A stretch of DNA of 31,709 bases from a virus (IMGVR_UViG_3300020435_000129:1-31709), one strand, 5' to 3'. Positions 7,923 to 16,100 are shown, numbered from the stretch's first letter. Translations and numbers: made by a program. Notes: generated by a model not told the origin, from the letters alone.

Positions 7923-8902
7923 GCAACCACCTCACCATGCGATAACGCAATCATTGTTTCTTCAGTTTTAGTCAATATGCCGAGTGAACACAATGCTTCG
8001 AATGTTGTTTCTCTACCATGTAGATAAAAGCTGGCGCTTCTAGGTGTTATAACGGCAGGTCCTACCGGATTATGCAAGTCGCCTGTCTTGTCAAAGTGGG
8101 TCACACCGGCTATACCAGATGAATCAACGTATGTCTCGGATACAACAAACCCGTGCGGCGTAGTATCTATAGTCATATTACAGTATTGGTCACTTCTAGA
8201 ACCCGACACCATCGTGCCGTTTTCAAAGAACAGCTTAAGTGTGTAATCACCTTTACTCATATAAATCGCGGGCGCATCACCTACGTTATGGAGTTTTCCG
8301 GCAACTGCGCAAACTTCAATATGAAGAATATATTCCTGTGTTAGGGGATCAAATATCTTGACCTCAATCGCAGGCCCGTCTAAACGGTGCGGCATGCCGT
8401 GCAACATGTGCACACTGTACTCGTAGTCAAAAACGTTAGACTTTCCTTCCAGACAATGGAAAAATATAGCATGGACCGCAGGGCCGTCTGTTTTGTGCAA
8501 GTGATTATTATCGTCTACTTGTATGGCAACCTTACCGATTGCTAAGGCTTCTGGACGTGACCCGCTATTGTTTGGTCCTCCCTTGCGCCAGTGGAAAAAG
8601 CTACGGAAAACCTCGCCGCCAGGTATGTCCGTTACTTCTTCTGCATCACATACTATATCGTACCTAACATCGGTCGCTTCAGTGATAATATCTTCTAATA
8701 CATAAGCGATCCATTGTCGGTATACATCAGTGCCTTGGGAAAGTTTGTCCTGGAGGCTTGTATCAAGCACCCACCACATTCCTTTTGACAGGAATTTTTT
8801 ACTAACTGATTCGTAGTTTATAACGGTATACAACGGGGCAGCCTCGCCTATTAAATCGATAATAGGATCAGCCACAAATATCGGTTCTGACATTTTAATC
8901 AT
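7919..8902 (-). CDS. DGPA-repeat protein, copy 1 (first in the unit)
   Basis: This 327-residue protein has units such as DDNNHLHKTDGPAVHAIF, LHGMPHRLDGPAIEV, AGKLHNVGDAPAIYMS and KTGDLHNPVGPAVITP. The final unit ends FYLHGRETTFEALCSLG, with a closing helix KTEETMIALS. The first 120 residues lack repeats and differ from the other copies. A CTATAAAAG element precedes the ATG at 8902. A second in-frame ATG at 8893 (MSEPIF) is an alternative start; neither has a strong Shine-Dalgarno sequence. Function unknown. Confidence 0.75.
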   Translation of the reverse strand: MIKMSEPIFVADPIIDLIGEAAPLYTVINYESVSKKFLSKGMWWVLDTSLQDKLSQGTDVYRQWIAYVLEDIITEATDVRYDIVCDAEEVTDIPGGEVFRSFFHWRKGGPNNSGSRPEALAIGKVAIQVDDNNHLHKTDGPAVHAIFFHCLEGKSNVFDYEYSVHMLHGMPHRLDGPAIEVKIFDPLTQEYILHIEVCAVAGKLHNVGDAPAIYMSKGDYTLKLFFENGTMVSGSRSDQYCNMTIDTTPHGFVVSETYVDSSGIAGVTHFDKTGDLHNPVGPAVITPRSASFYLHGRETTFEALCSLGILTKTEETMIALSHGEVVA

Positions 8903-8911
8903 GGCGTTCTA

Positions 8912-8920
8912 CTTTTATAG
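8912..8920 (-). promoter_or_regulatory. Late-promoter-like element CTATAAAAG before the DGPA-repeat genes
   Basis: CTATAAAAG lies 9 bases upstream of the first repeat-gene ATG, in a strongly A/T-rich gap after a hairpin terminator. The same 9-mer occurs at 4760-4768, and a one-base-longer form at 9581-9591. Confidence 0.4.
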
Positions 8921-8993
8921 AAATATTACATCAATTCTATATTAGTATTACGCAAAAGTCTAGATATTTAATTTTGTGCGGTTTGTTTGAAAT

Positions 8994-9021
8994 GAAAAAG
9001 CGCCCTTTATATGAGCGCTTT
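8994..9021 (-). terminator. Hairpin terminator after the 55-residue gene
   Basis: AAAGCGC (8997-9003) and GCGCTTT (9015-9021) form a 7-bp stem with an 11-base loop. Read on the minus strand, the stem runs into five T residues, the form of an intrinsic terminator. It ends the transcript of the 9035-9202 gene just before the repeat-gene cluster, so those genes probably need their own promoter. Confidence 0.7.
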
Positions 9022-9034
9022 CTACTGCGGTACT

Positions 9035-9202
9035 TTATCGCGAGGATGAATCACTTTTTTCACTTACGAATTTGTTCAACTCGTTTGCTACTTTAAGTAC
9101 TTCTTCTACTTCGCATTTTTCTGATTCGTTAGATCCGGCAAGAACAATCTTAGTAGCTAATTCCAAAATGTCTGTACGGATTTCAAAGGCATTCTTCGCC
9201 AT
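9035..9202 (-). CDS. Small helical phage protein (55 residues)
   Basis: An open frame on the minus strand starts MAKNAFEIRTDILELATKIV and ends SEKSDSSSR. It has a good ribosome site (GGGAG about 6 bases before the ATG). The opening MAKNAFEIR-x-x-IL resembles a family of short conserved proteins in T4-like marine phages that I recall as starting MAKNAYEIR. That match is from memory and needs a search. The protein is predicted to be mainly helical. A GTAAATA element lies upstream and a hairpin terminator downstream, so it may be its own transcription unit. Confidence 0.68.
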   Translation of the reverse strand: MAKNAFEIRTDILELATKIVLAGSNESEKCEVEEVLKVANELNKFVSEKSDSSSR

Positions 9203-9236
9203 GTAAAACTCCCTAAATATTGTGTATTACTAGGAG

Positions 9237-9243
9237 TATTTAC
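9237..9243 (-). promoter_or_regulatory. Late-promoter-like element GTAAATA
   Basis: GTAAATA on the minus strand lies 34 bases before the ATG at 9202. It is a variant of the CTAAATA element found before several late genes further right. Confidence 0.33.
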
Positions 9244-9266
9244 GATATTTTCACCTTTTGCGGCTA

Positions 9267-9572
9267 TTAGCCAAGATCAATACCAGTCGTATTAGAAATG
9301 TACATCTCTTCCATGTCTTTGGAAGGCAAGTAGTACGAAGTCAATGCATGGCGCATGAATATCACAGTGTCGGCCTCCGGGTTGCCGATTGCGTAGCTAA
9401 ACGGCATAATTTGCCCCTGTCCTTGTATTGCAAGTCGGATGGGCTTTTCTATTATAAGACTAGTGTCGTCCACCGACTTTACTTTACCGATGACTTCTGC
9501 GCCATTTGACATCTGAAACATGAATATTTTTCCAGGTGTCTCGTTTAATGAGTATGTAGGCTGTATGAGCAT
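9267..9572 (-). CDS. Small protein, possibly Sm-like fold
   Basis: This 101-residue protein contains alternating short strands: KIFMFQMSNGAEVIGKVKSV, then SLIIEKPIRLAI, then IMPFSYAIGN and VIFMRHALTSYYLP. A strand carrying 'NGAEVIGKV' followed by 'DDTSLIIEKP' is how Sm/Hfq-like small beta barrels begin (bind, bend and shift strands). Sm-like proteins bind RNA or form rings. The similarity is by pattern only, and a tail-associated or other beta-barrel role is equally possible. It follows nrdB by 13 bases and has its own CTATAAAAAGG element. Confidence 0.6.
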   Translation of the reverse strand: MLIQPTYSLNETPGKIFMFQMSNGAEVIGKVKSVDDTSLIIEKPIRLAIQGQGQIMPFSYAIGNPEADTVIFMRHALTSYYLPSKDMEEMYISNTTGIDLG

Positions 9573-9580
9573 GTGTGATT

Positions 9581-9591
9581 CCTTTTTATAG
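9581..9591 (-). promoter_or_regulatory. Late-promoter-like element CTATAAAAAGG
   Basis: This element lies 8 bases before the ATG at 9572 and overlaps the nrdB stop codon (9586-9588). Its AAGG end may double as the ribosome site. It matches the elements at 4760 and 8912. Confidence 0.37.
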
Positions 9592-10710
9592 TTTTATTTT
9601 GGATGCCAAATCTTTCATGAAGTTTTCAGGCACACGTTTATCGATCTCACCAATAACGTAAGATTCAAGTTCTGTTTCTTGCGGTGCCGCCTGGCGTGTC
9701 TTACCAGCGATCCAGCTCGTAGTCCACGGCAGCGGGTTAGCTTGGCCCGGTGAATACGGACTGTTAAGTTGAATGGCACGCATACGATTATGGCCAATCC
9801 ACTCAACATAATTACATAAAAGACCTTCAGTTAAGCCTATCATCGAGCCTTCTTCAAACAGGAACTTAGCCCATTCTTTCTCTTGCTCGATGGCCTCAAC
9901 GAACAGCGCATTACACTCGTCGCGAGTTTCTTCACGTATTTTTGCAAAGTCCGGATCTTCTTTAGGCAGTGTCTTAATTGCGTTCTGGGTGAACATTAAG
10001 TGAATGTTTTCGTCACGACAAATGAACTTAATGACTTTGGCGTTGCCTTCCATTTTCTTTTGTTCAGCGAATGCCCATGAGCATGCAAACGACACATAAA
10101 AACGAATACCTTCAAGCGCGTTTACTGCATTAAGTGCCATCCATAATGACTTCTTGTGCTCATAAAGACTGAGCTTATCATCATAACCGTGAACGCGCAC
10201 ATAACAATTGTTATAGTCAAGCACATCGTAATACTTGGCAATTGATTTAGCACAATCAACAATTGGCTGGATATTATTAATACCGTCAAACACTTCGCCT
10301 GGATCAGAATACACGTTACGGATAATGTGCGAGTACGATCTGTTATGGATAGACTCAAAGAAACTCCACGTCTCGATAAATGTTTCTGCTTCAGGCAAGG
10401 TAACAACCGGCAAGAACACCAAGTTAGGCGAGCGTCCTTGGATTGAATCTAGCAGAATTTGTCTGCGCAAGTTATACGTGAAGATACGTTGCTCAGCCGG
10501 TGTGAGCTTCTTAAAGTCACGGACGTCTTTGCTTAAGTCAACTTCTTCCGGCTGCCAAAAGTAGCCAACTTGTTGTTCAGTCATGCGCTGAACTGTACTG
10601 TATCTGATTTTATCGTACCGCGCAACTGTTACGCCGTCGTTATCTGCATCCAGAAACGTGTTGCACTGAACGTTGGATTTTACGTTGTCGAGGTTATATA
10701 CTGACTTCAT
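9586..10710 (-). CDS. nrdB: Ribonucleotide reductase class Ia, beta subunit
   Basis: This 374-residue protein carries all di-iron ligands and the radical tyrosine of NrdB. They are D88 (LLDSIQG), E119 and H122 with Y126 (FESIHNRSY), E200 (NALE), and E234 and H237 (RDENIH). The length is close to T4 NrdB (388). With NrdA it reduces ribonucleoside diphosphates to deoxy forms for phage DNA synthesis in the cytoplasm; the beta subunit holds the tyrosyl radical. The start overlaps the inserted gene upstream by 4 bases, so it is translated from the nrdA transcript. Confidence 0.97.
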   Translation of the reverse strand: MKSVYNLDNVKSNVQCNTFLDADNDGVTVARYDKIRYSTVQRMTEQQVGYFWQPEEVDLSKDVRDFKKLTPAEQRIFTYNLRRQILLDSIQGRSPNLVFLPVVTLPEAETFIETWSFFESIHNRSYSHIIRNVYSDPGEVFDGINNIQPIVDCAKSIAKYYDVLDYNNCYVRVHGYDDKLSLYEHKKSLWMALNAVNALEGIRFYVSFACSWAFAEQKKMEGNAKVIKFICRDENIHLMFTQNAIKTLPKEDPDFAKIREETRDECNALFVEAIEQEKEWAKFLFEEGSMIGLTEGLLCNYVEWIGHNRMRAIQLNSPYSPGQANPLPWTTSWIAGKTRQAAPQETELESYVIGEIDKRVPENFMKDLASKIKL

Positions 10711-11597
10711 TTACTCTTCCAAATGTATCTATCTTCATGTTGCATGAACCCGCGGTTCTCCCAGGCTTGCACATTGTCTTTGTAAGGGTTCAAGATTAAA
10801 CTAATTTCTTTAGGGAAAAAAGTTGCCTTAAAGTATTCAGTGATGCGAGTTATTGCGGCATCTACGTGTCTGTCTACCTTTATTGCTTTATTTATAATGC
10901 GCCACTTCCCTTGCGCTTCATTTTCGTAGTCAAAAAGCACAGCGGCGATAAGCTCAGTGCCGCCATACAGTCCTATACAAGTCTTCCCAACAGTAGAGTC
11001 ATCAAAACTATACTTGTTGAAAAAGCTTCTGTATAAACCGACAGGCACACTAACTACCTTAATGGAGTTAGGATGCACATGACCCTTATGAGCCCCGTAT
11101 TCTCTGTTTATGAAGCTCATAGACAGCGAATTCTTCTTATCCCAGTCGTACTCACTCACATGCAAGTACCCAAGCGCAGGTTTAGCGGATATGCCGCGGT
11201 AGTTGCCTTGCTTATAGCCGACTTTATTTTCGTCTATAACTATGTTTTCATCACCTATTAATCGACGCATATATGCGACAATTTGCTCGAAATAAGGCAA
11301 AGTAATCTTTTCTCTAACTTCCTTATCAAGAATGTCACTAATAGGCTCGCTAGGCGTATTACACACATCACCGCCGCAGTACTTCGAATAGCCACGGCCA
11401 GACCACTTAGCGTGTTTGTCGCAATCGTCACATAACACCGCTCCGTAGTTTTCGTTTATTACATGCCATTTCCTTTGAGTCCAGGTCGCACTCTCCGGTA
11501 AGAACGGAGTTGCCATGAGCAACTCCTCCTGCATGTTTTTATTGGCCGCACTTCCCAGCTCTTTGGCTGTCATATTGGATAGTGCTTCAATATTCAT
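10707..11597 (-). CDS. Cysteine-cluster protein between nrdA and nrdB, possible homing-endonuclease relative
   Basis: This 296-residue protein starts at the ATG overlapping the nrdA stop (TAATG), with AAGGA 11 bases upstream; an ATG 12 bases earlier has no such spacing. Around residue 55 it has CDDCDKHAKW followed by YSKYCGGDVC, a likely zinc finger of the kind that opens many phage free-standing endonucleases. The last 100 residues (GLYGGTELIAAVLFDYEN, then NPYKDNVQAWENRGFMQHE) resemble the N-acetyltransferase-like domain found at the end of Hef/VSR-type endonuclease-related proteins. No catalytic nuclease motif is clear. The position between nrdA and nrdB is a known site for mobile endonucleases in T4-like phages. 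Function uncertain. Confidence 0.6.
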   Translation of the reverse strand: MNIEALSNMTAKELGSAANKNMQEELLMATPFLPESATWTQRKWHVINENYGAVLCDDCDKHAKWSGRGYSKYCGGDVCNTPSEPISDILDKEVREKITLPYFEQIVAYMRRLIGDENIVIDENKVGYKQGNYRGISAKPALGYLHVSEYDWDKKNSLSMSFINREYGAHKGHVHPNSIKVVSVPVGLYRSFFNKYSFDDSTVGKTCIGLYGGTELIAAVLFDYENEAQGKWRIINKAIKVDRHVDAAITRITEYFKATFFPKEISLILNPYKDNVQAWENRGFMQHEDRYIWKSK

Positions 11598-13936
11598 TAC
11601 AGTACACATCCTTCACAGTCATCGTCGTCGATAATCTCGACCGGTAACGGCTCTTCTACGGTGTCTTTCTTCTCGGTGCCGTCGCCTTCGTTTGCGTCAT
11701 ACGTGTTCGCGTAATACAACGTCTTAATACCGTGAGAATAGGTGAAGTACAAGTCTTCGATCAACGTAGTGAGTGGTATTTTACTCTTCATCTCGCCGCC
11801 GTTTGCATCAAGTGTTTTGAAGTGTAACGGGTTATAACTTGTGTTGGCAGATATAGTCTGGTCCATATAGCGCTGCAACACAGCCATAATAGACAAGTAC
11901 CCACGCGGCGACTCTTGATCCCATAACAGTTCGTACTTGTTTTTGTACTTACTGTACTCAGGCACTACTTGTTTAAATACACCATGCTTGCTTGACTTTT
12001 CACTAACAAAACCACGCGGTGGTTCAACACCATTAGTAGCATTAATTAGCTGGCTAGAAGACTCGCTCGGCATACATGCCATCATCGCCGCATTACGAAC
12101 GCCGTGCTCTTTCATATCAGCACGTAACGACTCCCAGTCCATGCGCAAGTTCAAAGGCACCAAGTCATTGACATTTTTATGCGCAGTTTCCCACGGGAAT
12201 AGTCCCTGACCGTATTTGGTCTCGTGCGACAATTCACACGCGCCTTTCTCTTTAGCAAGCTGAACAGAAGCTTTAATGATGTAGAAGCTCATTGCTTCCA
12301 TATACTCGTCGACTAGCTCTAGCGCTGACTCTTGCGTATACCCGGTGCCGTTCTTGGCAAGGAAGTAGGCTAAGTTGTTGATACCTATACCCAAAGTCCT
12401 AAACTCTCTGGTAGAAAGCTCAGCTTGAATAGCCGGATAATTTTGGTACGATAATAACGCGTCAAGACTACGAACAGCTAATTCACAAGGTTTTTCAAAG
12501 TCTTCAGGCTTATTAATTACGCCCCAGTTAATTGCCGATAGCGTACATAGTGCAATGCGGCCTGATTCATCATGTAGTGACTCAAAAGGCTTAGTAGGCA
12601 ACGTAATCTCAGCACACAAGTTAGACATAGTCACAGGGTGTTTGGTTTGATCAAACGAGCTATGAGTATTACAGTGGTCGATATTCTGCAAGTAAATTCG
12701 ACCAGTGTTTTGTCTTTCATCTAGAAACTGCGACATCAACTCATACGCGTTAACTTTGCGCTTGTACGCAACTTTAGGTGACTTTTCTAACTCACTGTAA
12801 AGCTTGGCAAATGCATCGTTATCGCCTGAGTAAAACGTGTCCCATAACTGCGGCACTTCACTTGAGTTAAACAAGGTAACATCTTGCCCGGCTAGTGCAC
12901 GTTCATATATTAGCTTGTTAAACTGAATACCGTAGTCTACGTGGCGAACACGGCTTTCTTCAGTCCCTTTGTTGTTTTTAGCAACAAGTAGGTTTTCTAC
13001 TTCACCATGGAAGTAAGGATAATACACTGTGGCAGAACCACCGCGTACACCGCCCTGCGAACAAGACTTAAGTGCTGCCTGGAAATACTTAAGGAACGGA
13101 ATAACGCCGGTATGTTCAACATCACCGCCTCGCACTTTAGTACCAACTGGGCGAATGCGTCCAATATTAATACCAATGCCTGCTTTCTGTGAAACATAGT
13201 TTACGATGGCAGACGACGTCGCGTTAATCGAATCCAAACTATCTGCTGACTCAATAAGTACACAAGAACTGAACTGCTTTTCGCGTGTTCTGGCGCCCGC
13301 TAGAACCGGTGTCGGCACACTAATCTTAAATTTACTCAACGCATCGTAGTACTCTTTAACAAACTTCATACGGGTGGATGCGGGGTAATCATGGAACAGG
13401 GTAGCAGCGATCAACACATATGCCACCTGCGGGGTTTCAAAGTGTTCTTCTTTCACTCGATCCTGTGCCAGATACTTACCTAACCACTGCCCCATGCCAG
13501 CGTAACTGATATCATAGTCACGATCATGCTTGATGATTTTGTTAAGATAATTTAACTCCTCGTCACTGTACCACTCTTTGAGTTCTTCAGTGTACCATCC
13601 TAGGGTAATGTTGCGCTCGACAATCTTACGCAAGTGCCACGGTTCAGGCTGACCGTATACTTCTTTACGTAAGTTAAAGTTCACTAACTTACTCGCAACG
13701 TATTGGTAGTTACTGTCTTCAGGGGTGATCAAATCAGCTGCGGTTTTAGTTAGCGTTTTATGAATCGCTTGTGATTCCATCCCATCGTAGAAGTAAAGCT
13801 TTGATTTAAGTTCTATTTGTGATGGCGAAACACCGGTTAAGCCGTTACATGCCCACTGTACTACTTTGTGAATTTTCTCGATATTGAAGGGCTCGAGTGA
13901 ACCGTCACGCTTCTTAATGCGGATCTCTTCTGTCAT
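11597..13936 (-). CDS. nrdA: Ribonucleotide reductase class Ia, alpha (catalytic) subunit
   Basis: This 779-residue protein starts at the ATG at 13936 (MTEEIRIKKRDGS); an 18-codon in-frame extension upstream overlaps the previous gene and is probably not used. An ATP-cone occupies about residues 1-95, so allosteric activity control is likely kept. Catalytic residues are C225 (FSSCVLIE), N439, C441 and E443 (NLCAEITLPT) and C464 (ALCTLSAIN). The radical-transfer tyrosine pair is in LYYANTYD, and the C-terminal redox pair is CEGC (C774, C777), spaced by two residues rather than the four of the E. coli enzyme. It pairs with NrdB encoded two genes downstream. Confidence 0.97.
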   Translation of the reverse strand: MTEEIRIKKRDGSLEPFNIEKIHKVVQWACNGLTGVSPSQIELKSKLYFYDGMESQAIHKTLTKTAADLITPEDSNYQYVASKLVNFNLRKEVYGQPEPWHLRKIVERNITLGWYTEELKEWYSDEELNYLNKIIKHDRDYDISYAGMGQWLGKYLAQDRVKEEHFETPQVAYVLIAATLFHDYPASTRMKFVKEYYDALSKFKISVPTPVLAGARTREKQFSSCVLIESADSLDSINATSSAIVNYVSQKAGIGINIGRIRPVGTKVRGGDVEHTGVIPFLKYFQAALKSCSQGGVRGGSATVYYPYFHGEVENLLVAKNNKGTEESRVRHVDYGIQFNKLIYERALAGQDVTLFNSSEVPQLWDTFYSGDNDAFAKLYSELEKSPKVAYKRKVNAYELMSQFLDERQNTGRIYLQNIDHCNTHSSFDQTKHPVTMSNLCAEITLPTKPFESLHDESGRIALCTLSAINWGVINKPEDFEKPCELAVRSLDALLSYQNYPAIQAELSTREFRTLGIGINNLAYFLAKNGTGYTQESALELVDEYMEAMSFYIIKASVQLAKEKGACELSHETKYGQGLFPWETAHKNVNDLVPLNLRMDWESLRADMKEHGVRNAAMMACMPSESSSQLINATNGVEPPRGFVSEKSSKHGVFKQVVPEYSKYKNKYELLWDQESPRGYLSIMAVLQRYMDQTISANTSYNPLHFKTLDANGGEMKSKIPLTTLIEDLYFTYSHGIKTLYYANTYDANEGDGTEKKDTVEEPLPVEIIDDDDCEGCVL

Positions 13937-13946
13937 TTTCGTCTCG

Positions 13947-14405
13947 CTAGTTATTGTATCTCGGTAGGTCTTGACTACTGTAAGAGGCAAGTATTTTTCC
14001 TACTTGCAAGTCAGACACCGTACCGCCATCATAAGTCAGTGTATCTATAAACCAACCATGTGTGTTATTTACGATGACTATCCTGTCATATCCTTCTTTT
14101 TCTACGTAATAAATCCCGAAATCGTCGTCAGCGTACGAGTCTGAAAGACTTATAGTATAGTAAAGAAATACGCCTAGTCCGCATGAACAAAACAGACTAT
14201 CAGTAATCTGCTCCCATGGACTAGGCCAGTTAGACGGGGAATAGGGATCTAGTGTTTTGCCCGTCTCGATAGGAAACCTTGCAAACTTTTCGCGCAGATG
14301 AGAACCTAATTCTTCAGCGCTTAATACAGGCAGGTCAACACGCATTTTGCGCCACAGTGCCATAAAATCTTCAAAGTCAAGTTGAGTCCAATCTGTATGT
14401 GTCAT
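13947..14405 (-). CDS. Hypothetical protein
   Basis: This 152-residue protein starts at ATG 14405, with AGGGG five bases upstream; the in-frame GTG at 14411 falls within that ribosome site. The N-terminal half has aromatic and acidic helices (LDFEDFMALWRKM) and a SNWPSPWEQI loop. The C-terminal half is beta-rich, with FGIYYVEKEGYDRIVIVNN and a final IDTLTYDGG. It has no recognised motif. It sits 12 bases after the probable virion gene upstream and 10 bases before nrdA, so it bridges the late and nrd operons. Confidence 0.62.
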   Translation of the reverse strand: MTHTDWTQLDFEDFMALWRKMRVDLPVLSAEELGSHLREKFARFPIETGKTLDPYSPSNWPSPWEQITDSLFCSCGLGVFLYYTISLSDSYADDDFGIYYVEKEGYDRIVIVNNTHGWFIDTLTYDGGTVSDLQVGKILASYSSQDLPRYNN

Positions 14406-14417
14406 ACGCACCCCTGT

Positions 14418-15371
14418 TTAATCTCTTGAAGCAAATCGCCTTATAACCATTGAAAGTTTAGCGTCTGCGTTAAATGTGTTCTTATAGCGCCATACCGCTC
14501 TGTCAGGCGTAAGAAAGTCCACCGAAAACGTAACATACCCGGCAAGGCCATCAGGTACTCTTACAGATGGTCCTTGGGTTGATACTAGACCGGTTCGTGA
14601 TAACGGACTTAAGTGGGCGGTAATTATGCCTGAACTAAAATACGTGTCGCCGTTGTCTGCCATTTCGAGTGAATACTCACAAGTGAACACGTCACTCTCG
14701 GTAGTTTCAAATATTAGGCCCCCGTCCGGGAAATCCAAAAAGGATTCCGTTGGCGGAAGCGTCCACCGAAGTGGCGCGTATATGTTTTCGCCAGGACTAG
14801 TAACAATAATGGTTTCACTGTCAACTGAGGTCTTTAGCTCTATATTCAGTCGAACATTAGCAATCGCCCTGTTAGACATCTCGTTCATGGCCGTTGCTAT
14901 CAGCGAAGCTTCGCCGTGTCCGCCAGTCTCTACAGTGAATCCAACCGTTTCAGTATCTAGAATTTCTTCTATCAATGAGCTACCCGATACAGTGGTTTCA
15001 GCGCCCAATTTTTCAGAAGCTGTGGTGCCTGCAGGGAGAACAATAAGCGCAGTTTCCACGTTAAATCTAATGTCAGTACCCGGGTCAGATACCATAGAAC
15101 CGAACTCGTTTTCCAAGTCAGCTTTGGTTGTACCATCTGCTAAACGAACAGGGATAAAGCGCGTTTCTAGGTAGTTCTGTCCAGTTAATGCCTCGGTAGA
15201 TCCAAGGTAGTTTATGCCTGGCGGCGTATACGCAGGATCGCCGCCTATGTAGATTCGTTGAGTATCAACGCACTGGCCAAACTCGCCCGGAGCAAGTGGT
15301 TGAGGTAGATCAACTTGTCGGCCGCGTAGGTTCGTTTGCCTAGCCACCTTAATAGTAGTAGTTGGGTTCAT
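14418..15371 (-). CDS. Probable virion surface or tail-fibre-like protein
   Basis: The N terminus of this 317-residue protein has QPLAPGEFGQCVDTQRIYIG followed by GD, a close match to the short 'LAPGELGxDTxTgrLkIGDG' head found at the start of many phage fibre, tropism-determinant and baseplate proteins. The rest is beta-rich with many Thr, Ser and Gly residues, and has no enzymatic motif. It is therefore probably an exposed structural protein that attaches through its N terminus. A GTAAATA element precedes its start. Its exact place in the virion cannot be told from sequence. Confidence 0.6.
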   Translation of the reverse strand: MNPTTTIKVARQTNLRGRQVDLPQPLAPGEFGQCVDTQRIYIGGDPAYTPPGINYLGSTEALTGQNYLETRFIPVRLADGTTKADLENEFGSMVSDPGTDIRFNVETALIVLPAGTTASEKLGAETTVSGSSLIEEILDTETVGFTVETGGHGEASLIATAMNEMSNRAIANVRLNIELKTSVDSETIIVTSPGENIYAPLRWTLPPTESFLDFPDGGLIFETTESDVFTCEYSLEMADNGDTYFSSGIITAHLSPLSRTGLVSTQGPSVRVPDGLAGYVTFSVDFLTPDRAVWRYKNTFNADAKLSMVIRRFASRD

Positions 15372-15395
15372 CGTTATTCCTTCAAATAGTAGTAT

Positions 15396-15402
15396 TATTT
15401 AC
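15396..15402 (-). promoter_or_regulatory. Late-promoter-like element GTAAATA
   Basis: GTAAATA on the minus strand lies 24 bases before the ATG at 15371 and overlaps the stop codon of the exonuclease gene (15399-15401). A GAAGGA ribosome site follows closer to the start. Confidence 0.33.
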
Positions 15403-16097
15403 TTGGAAGGAAGCGGATTAGTCGAGTAATACTCATCTAATTTTGACACCCAAAGAGTCTCGCAATCTCGATACTCGTCGCCAGAAAAAACAAACTCTTG
15501 CACCGTGCCTGTCTCCCAGCACGCAACCAAAACAACTGCTTGTTCGATGCCTGAATTGAAGAGTGCGTTATGTGCAATACCGTAAGCACCGCACTGGCAG
15601 CGATAGTCTTCTATCCATTCTTTGCGCTTGGGTTTTCTACTGTTTTTAAAATCAATAACAGAACGCTTGCCGCGCCAAACACCCGACATATCCAATATAC
15701 CACCGTACATACCGGGTAAGTAAACAGGAACTTCTACGCCCCATACCTCGTCGCAGTGTTTATTGATTTCAAGTTGCATTAGTTTGGTGAGGAGCTTAGC
15801 CAAATAAGCGCCTTCTTGATCTTTACCGGTATCAAGGAGCCAGTTCTCTAAATTGGCGTGCATTGCATCGCCGATGCCAGTCGACTCTTTTGAAATGCGT
15901 TCGGCTTCTTCTTCACCGACCCTCGCTTTCCAATCTTCAAGTGCTTGTTTGGATTCTTCTGATTTGGTTGCATTAAGGATTCTTGTTATTGCAGGGAGCG
16001 CAAGCCCTTCAGGACCATAGCGCCATTTTCTATCAACAAGAACCCGTTCTACGGAGCCGTAATCGAACCGGTTCTCCAGGACAGGACGTTCTATCAT
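15399..16097 (-). CDS. PD-(D/E)XK exonuclease, RecB/Cas4-like
   Basis: This 232-residue protein has the RecB-family nuclease layout. GIGDAMHANLE gives the G-x-x-x-H motif (H80). E122 is in WGVEVPVY and D136 in GGILDM. The catalytic D-x-K is DFK (D149, K151), and Q168 with Y172 form the QxxxY motif (CQCGAY). Such nucleases degrade or trim DNA ends with a metal ion. In phages they act in recombination or in processing host or replicative DNA, so that role is likely but not proved. The gene lies among virion genes, 3 bases after one and 27 before another. Confidence 0.85.
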   Translation of the reverse strand: MIERPVLENRFDYGSVERVLVDRKWRYGPEGLALPAITRILNATKSEESKQALEDWKARVGEEEAERISKESTGIGDAMHANLENWLLDTGKDQEGAYLAKLLTKLMQLEINKHCDEVWGVEVPVYLPGMYGGILDMSGVWRGKRSVIDFKNSRKPKRKEWIEDYRCQCGAYGIAHNALFNSGIEQAVVLVACWETGTVQEFVFSGDEYRDCETLWVSKLDEYYSTNPLPSK

Positions 16098-16100
16098 ATA

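Noticed and set aside
9247-9266. Small GGCT/AGCC hairpin at the end of the Sm-like gene
   Set aside because: A 4-bp stem with a 3-base loop and no T run is too weak to call.
12997-13197. Open frames on both strands inside nrdA and other real genes
   Set aside because: They lie wholly inside a gene with full catalytic motifs, have no ribosome sites and show unusual amino acid composition. They are shadows of the real frames.
13937-13990. Longer NrdA starting 18 codons upstream (MPLTVVKTYR)
   Set aside because: It would overlap the preceding gene by 44 bases and lacks a ribosome site. The ATG at 13936 begins exactly at the ATP-cone.
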